Numbered from the stretch's first letter, positions 32,700-46,172 are shown. The stretch is DNA of 64,000 nucleotides from Pseudophaeomoniella oleicola (GCA_003868215.1 QWDQ01000081.1:26226-90225), one strand, 5' to 3'. Made by a program: numbers and translations. Notes: a model not told the origin generated them from the sequence alone.

Positions 32700-34142
32700 T
32701 CATGCTGCCCCAGCGACAGGCATGTTTTGCATGGACTTGGTAACCTGCTCTCCTGCACGCACGATCCTGTTGCCATTCTCATCCCTAACAAGCTTGCCCA
32801 TCTCATAGGCTTGGGACTTCTTCCAGATCTCGACTTCACACCCACCACGAATAACACCCACTCTCATCGTTGAAAGCAAGTTGTGTGCTGCATTGGAGTG
32901 CATGTAAACACCACCATTGAACATCGCAGTCGCATCCTTGCCAACTCCAGAACCGATCATGGCCTTGCCACCTGGGTGATCCTTGATGAAGTCGGTCACA
33001 TCATGAACGACGCCAGCAACAGCAATGAGACCACGGCCGTTCTTGCATTGGTCAACATAATCTTCCCAGTCCATGACTGGAAGCTGATCAAGTGGCACAC
33101 CCCAGTCAAGCTTGGAGCGTCTCTGATCTAGCTTCTTCTGCAATTGTTGAATACGACCCTTCTCGATCTCATTGGCGCGGAACTGCTTCAGGTCGTAAGC
33201 AAGGCCAACTTGCTTCATCGTCCAGATGAACCACTTAGTTGGGTCGTATTGGTACCATTGAATGGCGTTGCGGTAGTCGGACGGGAATTCATGGTGGAAA
33301 TTGTGGTAGCCTTCTCCAAGGGTGGCAAAGGCGGTGATAACGTGATCACGTGGCGAGTTGCGGTCATCGAAAGGTTGATCACCGATCCAGTGAGCAATTG
33401 AGTTGATGCAAAAGGTGGCTTGCTGCACAACGAAGATACGGAGGAGACCAGCGTATATGAAGCCCCCCTTCCAGTCACCCCAGCCAAGGCCAGTAACAAG
33501 CATCGGGAAGACCAAGCCCATGGTAGTGACGACCTTTAAGTAGTTTTTGTGTTGCCAAACGACAACTGGGTCTTCATTGAGATCAGAAATGTCGGTGCGG
33601 CCAATTCTCTTTGGGTTTTGTTTCATGACCATCCAACCGAAATGAGAGTACAGGAGACCCTTACGGACCGAGTAGGGATCCTTGTCGGTGTCGGTGTAAC
33701 GGTGGTGGGCGCGATGATCTCTTGACCACCATCTTATTGACCCTTCCACTGCACCGCCTCCAACTGCAGCGAGGAAAATTCGTAGAGGGAGAGTGGCAGA
33801 GTACGAAGTATGTGCCCAGAGTCTATGATAGCCGGCTGTGATGCCAAGACCGGTGGCGAAATAGTAGGCAAAGGCGAAGATGGCGGTCTTGAGATAGAGA
33901 GGGGTCCAAAATGCTTGGATGAAGCCGTAGAGAGGGACGCCAATGATGAGTGTGACATTCAGCCAGTTGACGTGTTTGTACCAGTTGTATCGGGTCATGG
34001 GAGTCTCCGTAATGTGTGGCTTCTTAGGGTCGTACTTTTTGGATCGGTTCGGTTCTTCCGGTTTGGCCATGGCAGATGGTTGAGAGGAAAGGTACTCGGG
34101 CTTGACAGCCAAATGACCAGCAGTCGGCTGTGAGGAAGGCAT
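32700..34142 (-). CDS. ole1: Stearoyl-CoA delta-9 desaturase with C-terminal cytochrome b5 domain
   Basis: Single exon, 480 residues from the ATG at 34142 (MPSSQ). The frame is open for 49 codons upstream but has no ATG and reads as leader. The enzyme inserts the C9 double bond into palmitoyl- and stearoyl-CoA at the ER. The three His boxes are intact: HRLWAH (106-111), HRAHH (143-147) and HNFHH (280-284), with hydrophobic membrane pairs between. The fused cytochrome b5 domain has HPGG (389-392) and a second heme His near 415, so electrons are supplied in cis, as in yeast Ole1. It is essential for unsaturated lipid supply. It is preceded by a gene-free 2-kb region. Confidence 0.96.
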   Translation of the reverse strand: MPSSQPTAGHLAVKPEYLSSQPSAMAKPEEPNRSKKYDPKKPHITETPMTRYNWYKHVNWLNVTLIIGVPLYGFIQAFWTPLYLKTAIFAFAYYFATGLGITAGYHRLWAHTSYSATLPLRIFLAAVGGGAVEGSIRWWSRDHRAHHRYTDTDKDPYSVRKGLLYSHFGWMVMKQNPKRIGRTDISDLNEDPVVVWQHKNYLKVVTTMGLVFPMLVTGLGWGDWKGGFIYAGLLRIFVVQQATFCINSIAHWIGDQPFDDRNSPRDHVITAFATLGEGYHNFHHEFPSDYRNAIQWYQYDPTKWFIWTMKQVGLAYDLKQFRANEIEKGRIQQLQKKLDQRRSKLDWGVPLDQLPVMDWEDYVDQCKNGRGLIAVAGVVHDVTDFIKDHPGGKAMIGSGVGKDATAMFNGGVYMHSNAAHNLLSTMRVGVIRGGCEVEIWKKSQAYEMGKLVRDENGNRIVRAGEQVTKSMQNMPVAGAA

Positions 34143-36304
34143 CTTGTCGTGTGGACGTGGATGACAGCGAAGATGCTGGGAGGGGTTAGAGGTGAGGATA
34201 GACAAAGAGTGAAGTGAAGATGGCGGAGGGGCAGCCTTGATATTTGAGGCGAGAAGGCAGGTGGATATGAGCTGGGAAGCTTTGCCCAACTGGCCTTGCT
34301 TTGGTTTGCCTTCCTTCGCGGATCCAACAGACTACTTTTAGATCTTGTTGAATTATGGGGTAGAGCAAGAAAAAAATTCAAGGGCAGACCACGGATGTCG
34401 CTATGCTGGAAGAAGGAATAAACGCGACAGACGGAAATGCCACAGACGGTAAGTATCTACCAGTGACTGCAATGTCTGTGGATGATACAAATTCCTGGGA
34501 CGTGGAAGTTGCGATATCCTGGATTTTGGTTTCGTGTTGTGTTATGTATGTACAGTACGGGTATGTATGGCGGGCAATATGATTCTAAGTTAGGTACCTA
34601 GGAAAGGTAGTGAGGTTTTTCTTTTCGTTTATTTGCTCTTTGGCATAGAAGAAGAGACTTTGAAGCTAAATAAAGTGTCAAGTTCTGGTATGAAACACAT
34701 CTATCACCAATGATCATTTCCGGCGAGTCAGAATTGTCTTTCTTGATCTTTGTTCCTCACTGTCACCACTACCTGTAGATGGTTCACCTAGCCCACGTGT
34801 ATGAAAAGGGACAGACGATACTGTATGATTACCGATATTTTTCCATTCATGACATTCATGGATGGCAATCCTCAACGACTTTGGGACATTTCTTCCCCAA
34901 CAATTTTATAGCGGGTAATTGCCGGTGGACTGTGATTGGCTATCGATAACAGATTGTCCCTGAAAATGGAACCGATTGAAAGTTAATCCGACCTCAACCT
35001 TCACTGTCCAATAGAGTGGCACCACCGAGTGAATCTCCTCCTTTGATCCTGACAACGTACAGTAATACATTTACGCGGAGTGTTTGAGGATTCTGATAGC
35101 GATGGCTCAATCTGATAATCTTCGTAATTATCACTGTCCTGCTGGATGGAAGTTCAATACCAAAGAACCCCCGAAATATCGTACTGTAAGTTTCTCATTA
35201 CCAAATGACGGACCCTCATTCGCCCCCTCTCGACCTTCTGGAACATTTTATGGACAACCACGACAACCTCGGCAGGAAACTCAATTCAATCAATCAAGCC
35301 CCAAAGTGGGAACGGCCGAGCGGCGATCTGTGAGGCTGAGACCTTGGGTCTACTGTGCCTAGTCGGCCAATGATCGGGGACTCTCGTGGAATATGCAGAA
35401 CTGTGATAGTAAGATCAATAGCCCTACGTAGTACAGTTTGTCTCTATTCTGCGGAGAGGCAATGAAGGGTGAGATGATTCTAGTCTGCTACTGCATAATA
35501 ATCAGTAGACATGAGGATAATTCTTCGGTCAGATCACGTGGATCAACTTCAAGAACTTGAACCATAGAAGAACGAGGGTCCTCCCCAACATCCCACCCAT
35601 CTATACACTAAACCACATTGGGTCACCATCATTAGGTGCTGGTCATCGACGGCTCATATCGACCGAGTGTGTGCTTACAGTACCTAGATACACAATTACA
35701 ACGATCCGAAGTCGTATACGTCAGGAAGTGAACTAGAACAGCAAGAGTCCGACTCTATACCGTCACGATCAGGTGAGGTCAATATGGTTGGTATTCATCA
35801 CTGAGTACGGCTAGTAGTACTACCCTTTTCACGCACGGGGCACCGGGTTGTAGCCTCCCCCAACAGTAACTTTACGAAAGGGTTCTGCTGGTCGGACTGG
35901 TAGCTGGATTGTCAACGGTTCTAGTACCGGTGAGGATGGCCGACTTAGGTAGTGGCCTATTCCGGGTAGAAGGCTCGGTACAACCCTCATGTCATACGTG
36001 ACGCAACACAAGATAATGGGTTGAGGCATTGCCAAACCTAGGGACATATAGACTCAGGTGCTTCTGTCTGTAGTATATGCTGTCAGAGTTACAAGGTGTA
36101 GATGACCCGGATGATAAGAGATAGAAGGGAAAGAGGCTGCACTACCCCTCTTTCTCATCTTCAATATATGAGTGTCACATGCTTATGCATCCCTCCCCTT
36201 ATCCGACCTGAGACAATCCTCAACAGGTTTAATTTCCCTCACCCTGAGCCTCTGGCGTACTAAGTTCTTAAAATGGGCGCCAAATGTTGAGCGAGTGCTG
36301 GCCA
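34143..36304. other. 2.2-kb gene-free region upstream of the desaturase
   Basis: No supported gene. The part near 34143 is the desaturase leader/promoter, with a TAGGTACCTAGG motif near 34592. A 92-codon frame at 35084-35362 contains a GTAAGT after 35 codons but no recognisable partner exon. A long promoter is plausible for a tightly regulated lipid gene. Confidence 0.55.
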
Positions 36305-38548
36305 TCATGCTGTCAACCCTAATTCCTGATAAAACGCAACAGGCTCAGGTTCGCGGCCTAGGAAGTCAATCAAAGTCTGCATTTCATCTTGACTTCCTCC
36401 CTTCTCCAATACAGTGTGGCGATATCTGCGACCCTCTTTGCCGTTCATGGGATCTGCTTTGAAAACCGTGTAGAACATATCTGCCGAATACACTTGAGAG
36501 CTACGCAATTAGAATCGTCAGCTTCATCATCCAAGTACCTGATATGGGGGTGAAGAGAAAACAACGGAGACGAGGGGAAGGGAAGTTCCGTACCTGAGGT
36601 ACCCGTAATAACCGGCATCATACCCTCCCATCAGATGCCCGAATGTCGCTTGTCCATTACCCCATCCAAAACCCTCTCCCAACACTTCTGGTCCCTCAAT
36701 TCGGGCAATGTCATGGCGTAAGCGATTGTATGTCTCCGAGATCTTCATGTTCTTGATGTCTTCGTGGCTCTTCGGTTCATGGACAGCCATATCGAAGATA
36801 CCAAAATGCAACTGTCGCAGATTGAACAACGCATCGTTTAGATGTTTCGCCTTGATCATGTTGGCTATCAGATCATCTGGGATTTTCTCGGATGGTTTGC
36901 CCTTCGAAGCTCGCTCCCCGGCTGATTCTTCCCATGCTTTGAAATATTCAGGAGATAGGGTTGAGTAGTGACGGCTGAGAGACTTGAGCGGAGATGGTGT
37001 CCAACACCAATTCTCCAGCATTTGACTCGGCGCTTCGACAAAGTCACGCACTGTGGAGGTGCCATGGAATCTTGAGTATCGAGTTCGTGACACCAGATCG
37101 TGAATCCCGTGACCGAGTTCGTGGAAAAGAGTCACAACCTCATCATGCTTCAACAAGCTCGGCTTTTTCGGTGTCGGTTTTGAGAAGTTACAAACAAGAG
37201 CTGTGGCTGGATACCTTCGAGTACCATTTTCGGTGAGGAATCCTGGCTGCAGATTGAAGTTCGCGGCGTGACCGTACTTCCCTTGCCGAGGGAACAAATC
37301 CAGGTATAGATAGCCAACAAATCCGCCACCTTCACCCTCATCATCCCACACACTGAAAAGCTGAACCTCGTCATGCCAAACAATATCCTTACCATTGCCT
37401 GATTCCGCAATAGCATCTCGGTCCGCGCCTACGACTTCAACAAACACCAGACCCATGAGCTCCTCGAATATCTGTAGCATCCCACGGATCGTTGTCTGTA
37501 ATGGAAACCACTCGGAAATTAGTTGTTGATCAAGCTGATAGTCACGCTCCTCCATCAACCTGTCGTAGTATCTATGATCCCACAAGAAATAGTGATCATC
37601 GAATTTCTCAGAATTGGATTCAACAACTTGTTTCTTCAGTTCCTTTAGTGTCTTGATCTCCGATTCCCCTCCTTCTTTTAACTTAGTTCGCAGATTGCTT
37701 AAGAATGTATTGACAGTTTCTGGGTTCTTCGCCATCTTGAATTCCAGCTTGAGCGTAGCATGATTTGGGTAACCCAACATCCGAGCAGCCTCGTCTCTCA
37801 ACACCATGGACTCATGAAAAATTGGTACGTTCTGGTTGCATTTATTTTCGTTTGCAATGAACACTTTCTTCCTGGTCTCCGCATTTTTGGCGTACTTCAA
37901 TGTTGGAAAGAGGTCTGGGTACTTGAAGGTAAGCCAGTATTTGCCATTCTCCGTCTTCAAAGTTGAAAGCACATCATCTGGCACGCCGTCGAGTTCCTCC
38001 TTTGTGAACCATATTCCGCCCGCCTCCTCGTTCAGATTTTTGGAAAAGGCAATGCTTAGCTCACTGAGTCTCTTTTTAATTTCCTTAAAATGGTCCCGCT
38101 GTGGTCCAGCTGGAAGACTGAGACCATTGGTGATGAAATACTTGTGCTGCTTTTCCAGAAGTCTCTGCGACTCGGGATCCAGCTTCTCGCCTTTTTTCAG
38201 AGCAGCGTCAATAAGTTTGTAGAGATCCTCCCTCATAGATGACTCGATCGAAAAATCGTCCATCAACTGCTCAGCTTCTGTTGAAGCATCTCTCACCGCT
38301 TGGTCTGTAGAGACAGATTGGTAGAAACCAAGAATGTGTGCCGTGAGCGCAGCATTGTTTTCATCAAGAGCCATTGGTAGAGCAACATTGTCAAATCTTG
38401 CCTCCTCTTCAGACACTTTAGCTGTTAGTGTGTCATAGAGCTTGCGCGTTGTCTCAATGTAGTCCTTCGTGTCCGCGATGATTGATGACGGGGTTCCGGT
38501 GAAGTTAGGAGGGGCCTGTGGGGGCCGTTTGTACGATGAGGATACCAT
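36305..38548 (-). CDS. PRD1: M3-family zinc oligopeptidase, saccharolysin/Prd1-like
   Basis: Two exons, 38548-36594 and 36500-36305 (93-nt intron, donor GTACGG, acceptor GTAG), giving 716 residues, close to yeast Prd1 (712). The enzyme cuts short peptides. The zinc site FHELGHGIHD is near residues 475-484, followed by the downstream glutamate in DFVEAPSQMLENW, and GGYDAGYYGYL near the intron is the substrate-hinge segment. I chose the ATG at 38548 because MVSSSYKRPPQAPP starts where cytosolic relatives start. The frame continues open without an ATG to about 38807 and encodes a basic plus hydrophobic segment, described under findings. It is divergent from USE1. Confidence 0.93.
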
Positions 38549-39115
38549 CGTCGATGTTGTAACAGGTCTTGTAGCTGTCGCTGTCCAATTTGGAGAGGCG
38601 GTCCTAAGAGGCCTCACCTGGTGGAACAAAGAGCCTAAGCGACTCCCTATACGAAGCGGGGGAGCCAGGATGAAGGAGATCGCAATGAAGAAGGTGAGGG
38701 TAATGAAGCTGAGGAGGAACTTCCGACGTGGCGCCAGATTGGGCAGATCACCTTCGAGCGCCAAAGATTTTCGAGGGATGTAAGACGCAAAAGGATTGAA
38801 CGATATAGCTTAAATATAGAGCATCGTCCCAAATCCAAGGCTGCCTTGACAAAGGGTAAGCGTAAGCGTGTAATACAATATTATGTCTTCAATACTTGTA
38901 TGCTCAAACAGCTTCCAAACATCAATGCTGGACCGAGTTACTGTACGTCCAAGCTCACGCCGCATCTCCACACTCCAGCCACACGTGGCTGCGCAGGAAT
39001 CAGGGTCCTTTAAACAGCTACGTAGTAATACTCCATACCATCATTGTTAGCTGCGTCCATTTACCTACTTCGCTTTGTCGAAACGCCAAAGTAAGTTGAC
39101 GACAGAGCATAAGAC
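38549..39115. other. Divergent promoter; includes an open upstream extension of the peptidase
   Basis: 567 bp between the peptidase and USE1 start codons. On the minus strand, 38807-38549 is a continuous reading frame fused in phase to the peptidase but without an ATG. A stop (TAA) and a 4-codon upstream ORF precede it. On the plus side no separate element is recognised. Confidence 0.55.
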
Positions 39116-40198
39116 ATGGCTCTTACGTCCCTCCGCCCTCAATCTGAACCCCGGCGGTCCTCCGGGATTTTCAACAACCCTTCTCCAATGCCGTTCACTT
39201 CATCGCCAGACTTCATTGCTGCTGCGCGCCTTATCCCCCGACTTCAGGCGTCAATAATACCATCATCTCTTCCCTTAGGCCTCGACGGAGCTCTGAACCC
39301 CGCCTCTACTCAGGCAGTACCTTTTCATATTAAAGCGAATCCATACCATCGAACTCGATTACTTCAGAACGTGGAGCATGCACGTACACTGCTTCTTCAC
39401 TTAGATCAGTCTGCCCAACAAATCAAAGTACAGAGCCAAAAAAGGGAAGTCCTGAAAAAGCTTGCAGAGTGGCGTGGGATCATACGCCATTTAAAGGCTG
39501 AAGTCGAGGAATGGGCGAAACTATATGGAGATAGCGCGTGGTATCGGGATGCCGAAGATGTCTCGAAGGAAAACCTGTTAGCCAAGTACGGTCGAAATAA
39601 AAGACAGAGGACGGAGTCCATGCAGTTGGACCTTGATGTCGCGAGTGGCAATTTACGAGACAATTCCTCAGAGGAACGAGTGACAATCACGACCGCAAAT
39701 AATCAAATATCATCTTCTGGTCCACCATCAACAGCCTCTGTCTCACCTCGCCCAACATCTCCAAGCACCATCACCCAACCGGCTCGTCTCCGTCGACGCC
39801 GAGGTCTCCGCTCTCCATCCCCTCCGTCTTCGCCTGTACGTGGTCACACTACTTCCCACGAGCAGCAACCGCTCTCCCCCGACGCCGCCCTCGCCGCCGA
39901 CGCAACAACGCAACTCACCCTAACAGAATCTATGTCCCAACTCGCAACCCAGCTCCGACTCTCTGCCCAATCCTTTTCAAACCAACTCTCGATCGATACA
40001 AAGCTCCTCGATTCTGCGGCCGAGGGTCTAGAGAAGAACGTTGGCGGCATGGAATCGGCGGGAAAACGGATGGGGATGTTGAAGAAGATGAGCGAGGGCA
40101 AAGGGTGGTGGGGGAGGATGATGTTGTATGCCTGGATTTTTGGTTTGTGGGTTCTCATGATTGTCGTTGTCGGTATTGGTCCCAAGTTCCGCTTCTAG
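39116..40198 (+). CDS. USE1: USE1-like Q-SNARE
   Basis: Single exon, 360 residues. The N-terminal part contains a helical region (EHARTLLLHLDQ... to about residue 165), followed by a long Ser/Pro/Arg-rich linker, a C-terminal SNARE-like helix (about 262-320: LTESMSQLATQLRLSAQSF, LLDSAAEGLEKNV) and one C-terminal membrane anchor (YAWIFGLWVLMIVVVGIG) with a short basic luminal end. This is the layout of Use1, the Q-SNARE on the ER that works with Sec20, Ufe1 and Sec22 in Golgi-to-ER retrograde fusion. The linker is longer than in yeast, as is usual in filamentous fungi. Confidence 0.88.
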   Translation: MALTSLRPQSEPRRSSGIFNNPSPMPFTSSPDFIAAARLIPRLQASIIPSSLPLGLDGALNPASTQAVPFHIKANPYHRTRLLQNVEHARTLLLHLDQSAQQIKVQSQKREVLKKLAEWRGIIRHLKAEVEEWAKLYGDSAWYRDAEDVSKENLLAKYGRNKRQRTESMQLDLDVASGNLRDNSSEERVTITTANNQISSSGPPSTASVSPRPTSPSTITQPARLRRRRGLRSPSPPSSPVRGHTTSHEQQPLSPDAALAADATTQLTLTESMSQLATQLRLSAQSFSNQLSIDTKLLDSAAEGLEKNVGGMESAGKRMGMLKKMSEGKGWWGRMMLYAWIFGLWVLMIVVVGIGPKFRF

Positions 40199-40542
40199 AG
40201 AGGCCAGAGACGGATTGGACGAAGCCGGCTTGAAGGATAGAGATGTGCAAAGTATCTTCTCTCATAGATAGCTCTAATGAAAATGATACCCATTTGTTCG
40301 TTAAAACTTATTTTTTAGCTACGGTACCTATTTTTATGAAGCTTGCTGATACGGCTTCCTTTTGCACCCTCCCCATCTCCATTCCGGAGAACTCAGAGTC
40401 TGATCACCCAATGTCGTAGAGGAACCCGGATCTCCTATTCCCAGTCACCAGTGAATCAGGTCTTTTTTTCATTGATCTATTGCAAATGATCTTCTTTTCG
40501 GTTAGTAACCGAGAACCTAGTCGTACATCTTAGGCTTTGTTC
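40199..40542. other. Convergent intergenic region
   Basis: 344 bp of 3' flanks of USE1 and NUP188. No gene or element is seen. Confidence 0.6.
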
Positions 40543-43500
40543 TTATGACTCCTCGCCACCGTTCAACACTGACAGCACGCCGTTCAATTCCTCGACGACC
40601 TTCTCCTCCAGCAAGTTCTCATAGCCCTGACCTTGTTTTGTCGGCTTAGCCCACAGCCACTCGGTTTCTTTGGCATTGATGGGCACGATTCGTTTTCTCA
40701 ATCCAGCCCTCCTTTGCAGCAGATCTTCGATGTCTTCTTTCAGCTCTTTCCTACCTTTGGTGTCCCAGTCCACGAGGTCTGGTATTTCGAGCGCATCAAC
40801 CCCAGCGCTTGACCCTGCAGCTCTGTACGCATCCAACACAAAAGTAATGAGCGCCAAGGAAAAGAGTTCGTTCGTCGTAGTGAGTGCAATCGACTCAGAA
40901 CTGGAAATATATGATGCAGCACGGCTTAATTGAGCTGGGAACTGGTTGAGAAAGGCCGCTATTTCAGAGGCAAAATTCCTACCGACGTGAGACAAGAGGT
41001 TTAAGGCTAGTGGTAAGATCCCAGTCGACCATATGGAGTAGAGACGACGCGTCAGAGACGATTTCGTGTCGAATGGTGAGACTGCACGTTGACGAACCGA
41101 GAGGATGTGTGCTAGGTGAGTGGATGATAGTTGAGAGAGAACGGATGACGCAGCTAGATATTCGGAAAGAAGAGGCATTGTACTAAGGGAGACGATGAAC
41201 AAGAGAGATATCTCCCCGTATATCGGATCTGGATCGCTGGCTGCGCCAGCGGGTGCCACTAATGTGTGAGACCAAGAAAACAACAGTATAGCAGACTTGG
41301 CCACATCGATAGAGATGAGATGCTCCGATATCTCAGCAGAAATCCTGGGCACATAAGGTATCCGAAGGCATGTCTGAAGAATGCCGAGTAGAAGTCCGAA
41401 GTCCTTGGCTGTAACAGTCTCAGCTGGTATAGTTTCATCGTGTAAAACACTTGTCAATCCACGGAAGCCTTGTCCGACGATTACGGTTAGGATTTCGAGG
41501 AGGATTGAAAGAGTGTTCGATTTCAGGGATGGTAGTTTTGAGCCATCTTCTTCCGGCTCTGCTCGAGTGTGAAATTGGAGGGTTAGAAACAATATTTCAC
41601 TCATGGACCGCCAGTATACAAGGTCCTCGTTTGCAAGTGCGTTCTCGAAGTTGGGCTCGCGAAAACGCATCGCTTCCCAAGCATTGGACAACAGCGTCTT
41701 CACTTCTCCACCACTCGCCTGAGAACTGTTCATGCGCTGTAATAATGCCAACGCGAGGTCAAGCCTTATCTGGAACACGGTATCGAATATCGCTTCCTGT
41801 GGGTAGCTGATGGTGTTAGCATGGAGAGTCTTATTGGCAGCAGATGCTATAGGCTGTTGTAATTCGGAGTCTTTCAGGAAGAAAGAGCCGTGCTCGACTG
41901 CTAATGTCCTCCAGCTGTGCAGAAGAGATAACTGTGCGTCAACGAGCGACAGGTTGATGTTGGCTCGAATGAGTTCATGCTCAAATCCACGCTCACGATC
42001 GCCTATCCATATGGCATCATGTGATAGCATGGCTTTGGCGATGTCCACGTCATAATAGTAATCTTCCCCAAGCCGCCTTGAGGCAGCAGATGTCTTTCTA
42101 AATGTTGACAGCTGACATGTTGGGTACTTTCTTTCGAGATTCTTTTTCAAATTGGAATGCAGTGATGCGTTGAAACCAGACACATTCACGGCATTCTCTG
42201 TGTACCAAATTATACTTGGTATGGCCTTTTTCAAGAAAGACGTCTCACCGACAGACCGCATATGATGAAAATGTATTGTCAGGATATCGGCGATTACAGC
42301 AGCAGCCTTGATCTGGTAGGAGTGCTCCAACGGTCGGTTAGGTTTGAGATCAATTTTAGCAACGTAGTTATAGAGCGATGGCAGGAAGCCACTCTGATTG
42401 CGGATGCTGGTAGTAGCCCATGACCAGTTTTCCTGAGCTTGTGCAGCAAAGGTTAGCAAAACGAGAGCCGCTCTAGGCTTGAGGCTCTCAATGTGATACA
42501 GAGCATGGAGGGCGGTATCGAGGAACGACTTCCCATTGGCGGTACCAGAGTCACCACGTCCCCGAGGCTTGGCTTTCACAGTATCCTTTGGAGAGCATCC
42601 CGTCAATATGAAGACGGCGAACCATTGTTGGTGGCTGCTGACAAGCGTGGAAAGTAGCTGCCAAGAAGCACAATAGGCATCGAGGTCTTCTTCGGGAAGA
42701 TTGTATTGCCCAAACAACGCGAGAAAATTCTGGGATGACTCAGCACCCAGATGACCCAGAAGGGAGCCGGAAGATGTTGCAGAGGAATCTACTTGTAGCA
42801 GACAGTCGATGAGGCAGGTTGTCGGGGTCACAAACTGCTCATGTTCGGCCACCAAGCGTATCAAACATGGAAGTGTATGCACAAGCTGCGATTCAAGTCC
42901 CACTAGCGGAGTTTTGAGATAACGCCCTGCTTTAACAGCATCGAGGGAGAAGCTTAACGAGCGCTCTACCTCCGCGACTCGAGCATCAAAGAATGACGGA
43001 TCCAAAGTCGGATCAGGCAATTGCAAACCGCCAGCCAAAACTCGTAGTATCGGGTTTGTAAGTGTGCCGGTAGCTGAAAGGGGTTTCAAAGCGTCTATTA
43101 TCGATGGAGCACACGTTGAAAGCGCCGTCGCAAGCTGCTTCGGCATGACTGACGAGTCATCGACAAAATAAGCGTATCTTAAAATCTTCGAGAATGCAGT
43201 GTATAACTCTGCGGTCGACTCTGCTTGTTGCTGAGGTATCATGAACCTCCAATCCGACGCGATTTCGAGTAGTTGGATCATAGAACGTGTCATTGAAAGT
43301 AAAACATTTCCAACGACATGCATCGGCGCTGCAGACGATAAGCTGTGCTTTCCAGAAGATCGCGAGGTGGTTTCCGAAAGTATAGAGGTCGGTAGGGCAA
43401 TAGCCTCTTCTATAAGGGCAGAATAAAGATGAACACAACTCTGCAGGAAGAAGTAGTATCCGGATGCAGCTTCGATCGAAGCGACGACGGAACCAAGCAA

Positions 43501-46172
43501 GCCACCACTGCCATCCAGGTCAAGAAGGCTGCTCTGTGCAAGCAACGGCCATATTCGTCCTGGTAGGACTTGAATGGTGCGCTCAAAGAATTCCACACAT
43601 GCAATAAGAACGTCTAGGTTCCTATCACTGGCCGAGCGGTATCTGATACCTTGGAGTTCCTGCTCAAATATCTCGAACACTAGAGAGACTATGTCTTTAT
43701 TGCGTTGGAGCGAATCACTTGCGTCCTCGAGGATAGACTTTGCTAAGTCTAAGGCAGCCGAACGGCCTTTGATGCTTTGACCTTCGAGAGATGAAGACAT
43801 AAGCCGAGTCAGGAGCGTTATGGTTGCAGCAACGATAGCGCTAGTTGAACCGTCATTGTCGGCAAATGGCACGTCATCCCCACGTCTAATAAGGTCAAGC
43901 ATCTTTCCCAAGAAATTCAAGGCTGAGTAACGATGATACCACATTACGACAGGCGGTCGAGAATCCGAGATGACCTGACCTGTCGTTCCAGCACTGATTA
44001 AGAAATCGTCTTCCTGGTTGGCTGACTTTGCACTGAAAACCGGGCCTTCAATGAATAAACGGCCTGGTAGACGATGCATGCTCAATGCCTGGTCTAGAGT
44101 GACAAAATTCGCGTTTTCATCTTCTCTGATAGTGTGGAAACCATGAAAATCCGAGCCTGTGGCTTGAGTGAAAGTGTCTATGGAGCTCATCCTCGAAAGG
44201 ACGAGAGGAACACCGAGTTCGTCACGTACAGATGACAAACCGGCACAGAGCTTCAGGAACGGCAGCGACTCATATGGAAACCTGGAGAGAGATTCGGCAA
44301 ATACAGCCTCAACCAGGATCTTATCTCTCATAAATGCCGTAGCAGCTGCTTGTTGGAGCGATCCTGACAAGAAGCTGGAATCACCGAGGAGCTCAAGCAA
44401 CGTTGAGACAACCTCTGGCGAATACCCGACTATATCCAACGATGCGCTGATCAGCTCTTGGAATGAGATCGATTTTTCGGTAGCTGTGACGGATTCCTTC
44501 GACCCGGGTATGGTGGCTGCCGTTGAAATAATTTCAAAGACATTACTGCTCTCAACCGCGCTCGAAAAGAAGAGGCCTACCGGATCTTCCTGGTGAACTT
44601 GGCGGATGGCATCAATAATGTCTTCATAAATACTTTGCTGCATAGACCCAATGCTGCTTCCTGAATTTCGACGAATGGTCTGTGGACCACCGTGTGTGAT
44701 TGTATCCGGTCCTTTCAGCAGATGGTTACTTTCCCTTACTTCTTTTGTAGAGATTCCGATATCGCGGACGGCATAGAGCAATACTCCCCACGCAAACACT
44801 GCCGGGCTTGCGACAGGTATGCCATTAGCACCAGCTGTGAGCAGTATTTCATGTATCTCTAATACATTGCTCTTATCAAGAAAGTACGCCGAGAGATGGC
44901 GTGGCTCAAGTTCCTCGCGAGACTTCCCGGACAACTCGACTAACAGATTCAGTGATACTTGTAGTTGCAATATTGCAAGAGATACAGAAACGACAGAGGC
45001 CCTGAGAGCGGGAATCAAAGCGAATTGCGCATCAGATGTCTGTTCGCATGATTAGTGTCTAATCGAAGGGAAGACGCAATAGCGCGGTGATCTTACTGGT
45101 TCAAATCTTTCCAGAAAGTCATATTGACCGGCGAACCGTAACCATTCGAGTATCGTAGAAGCAGTAAAAATCTTCTTACAGGACCGAATATGCAGGAACA
45201 TAATGTTCAATACGGATATCATCTCATGGAGATTGACTCTTGTCCAAGCATCTTCAATATCTTCCCGGCCACCTTCAGATTTGAAGATACCGCTTCCAGA
45301 GGCAAGCTTATCGACCGAGACACGTAGTCTTCGAACACATAGGTCAACCTGTTGAGCACTGCCCTGCAAATCTTTCTGTGCTCGAAGCACCATCCTACCT
45401 AGACTCTCAATGGGCGAATCGGGGGACTTAGGTGACTGACTGGACCAGCTTAGGAGGTCCTCATGCTTCTCATCAAGCCCTCCTAGGCAACTTGCCAGCA
45501 ATCTCTCGTGAACAGCATAGAGTGCTCGTCTTTGACCAAAAAATTCGTCCAAAATACGAAGCTTTCTCCGCTCGTCGGACAGAAACCTTGTTGCGCTACT
45601 ATCGGAGGTATCCCTCGTAAAAATGGTTCTGAGCTCACGTCCCGAATGTCCCAGTCCACGGATACCAGAGCCCCCAATGACGGCCTCCAGAGTCGCTCGC
45701 TCTGCTTCAGTAAATCCATGTCGCAAGCGGGTCTTCGGTCTGTTCTGCCATTCCACAACCACGATTCGTAATGCCGAGACTTCGTTCAGATTTACTTCTT
45801 GACTGAGCCATAGAGCATCACTCTTGATCTGGTCAATATCATACTGTCCATGAGATGCTGGTGTTATATTGATTGCTGCTGTTCGGGTCTCGAAGTCTGA
45901 CTTGGATTGCGACGTTGGTGGGTCCGCATCTTTCAAACAAGCAGCTAGAGATCGAATGCCTTCCTCAGTTGAGAGGAATTTGTAGATCTTTTCGTTTTCG
46001 TGTAGCGGACGTTTGTCGCAAAGTCGTGTAAGCGCTTCAGGCCATGAACTGTATTCAAGTTAATAACGAGATGTCCTTCCACCACTGCGCCATAGAGCTC
46101 TCACGTTAATATGCTTCCACCTGCGAGACACTTCTCGAGGGGCGGGAAGTAGATCTCCGCTTTGGGAGCCAT
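40543..46172 (-). CDS. NUP188: Nucleoporin NUP188
   Basis: Three exons: 46172-46105, 46048-45097 and 45039-40543, with introns of 56 and 57 nt (donors GTGAGA, GTAAGA). The product is 1838 residues, the usual length of filamentous-fungal Nup188. It is an alpha-solenoid scaffold of the nuclear pore inner ring and binds Nic96. The N-terminus MAPKAEIYFPPLEKCLAGG fits the family start, and KSDALWLSQEVNLNEVSALRIVVVEWQ and LGEDYYYDVDIAKAML are conserved stretches. The rest is almost entirely amphipathic helix, with no FG repeats, as expected for a scaffold Nup. It shares a 408-bp divergent promoter with trpC. The first exon is easily missed because it encodes only 22 full codons. Confidence 0.93.

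Noticed and set aside
35084-35362. 92-codon plus-strand frame with an internal GTAAGT
   Set aside because: No partner exon or family; it is too short to support alone.
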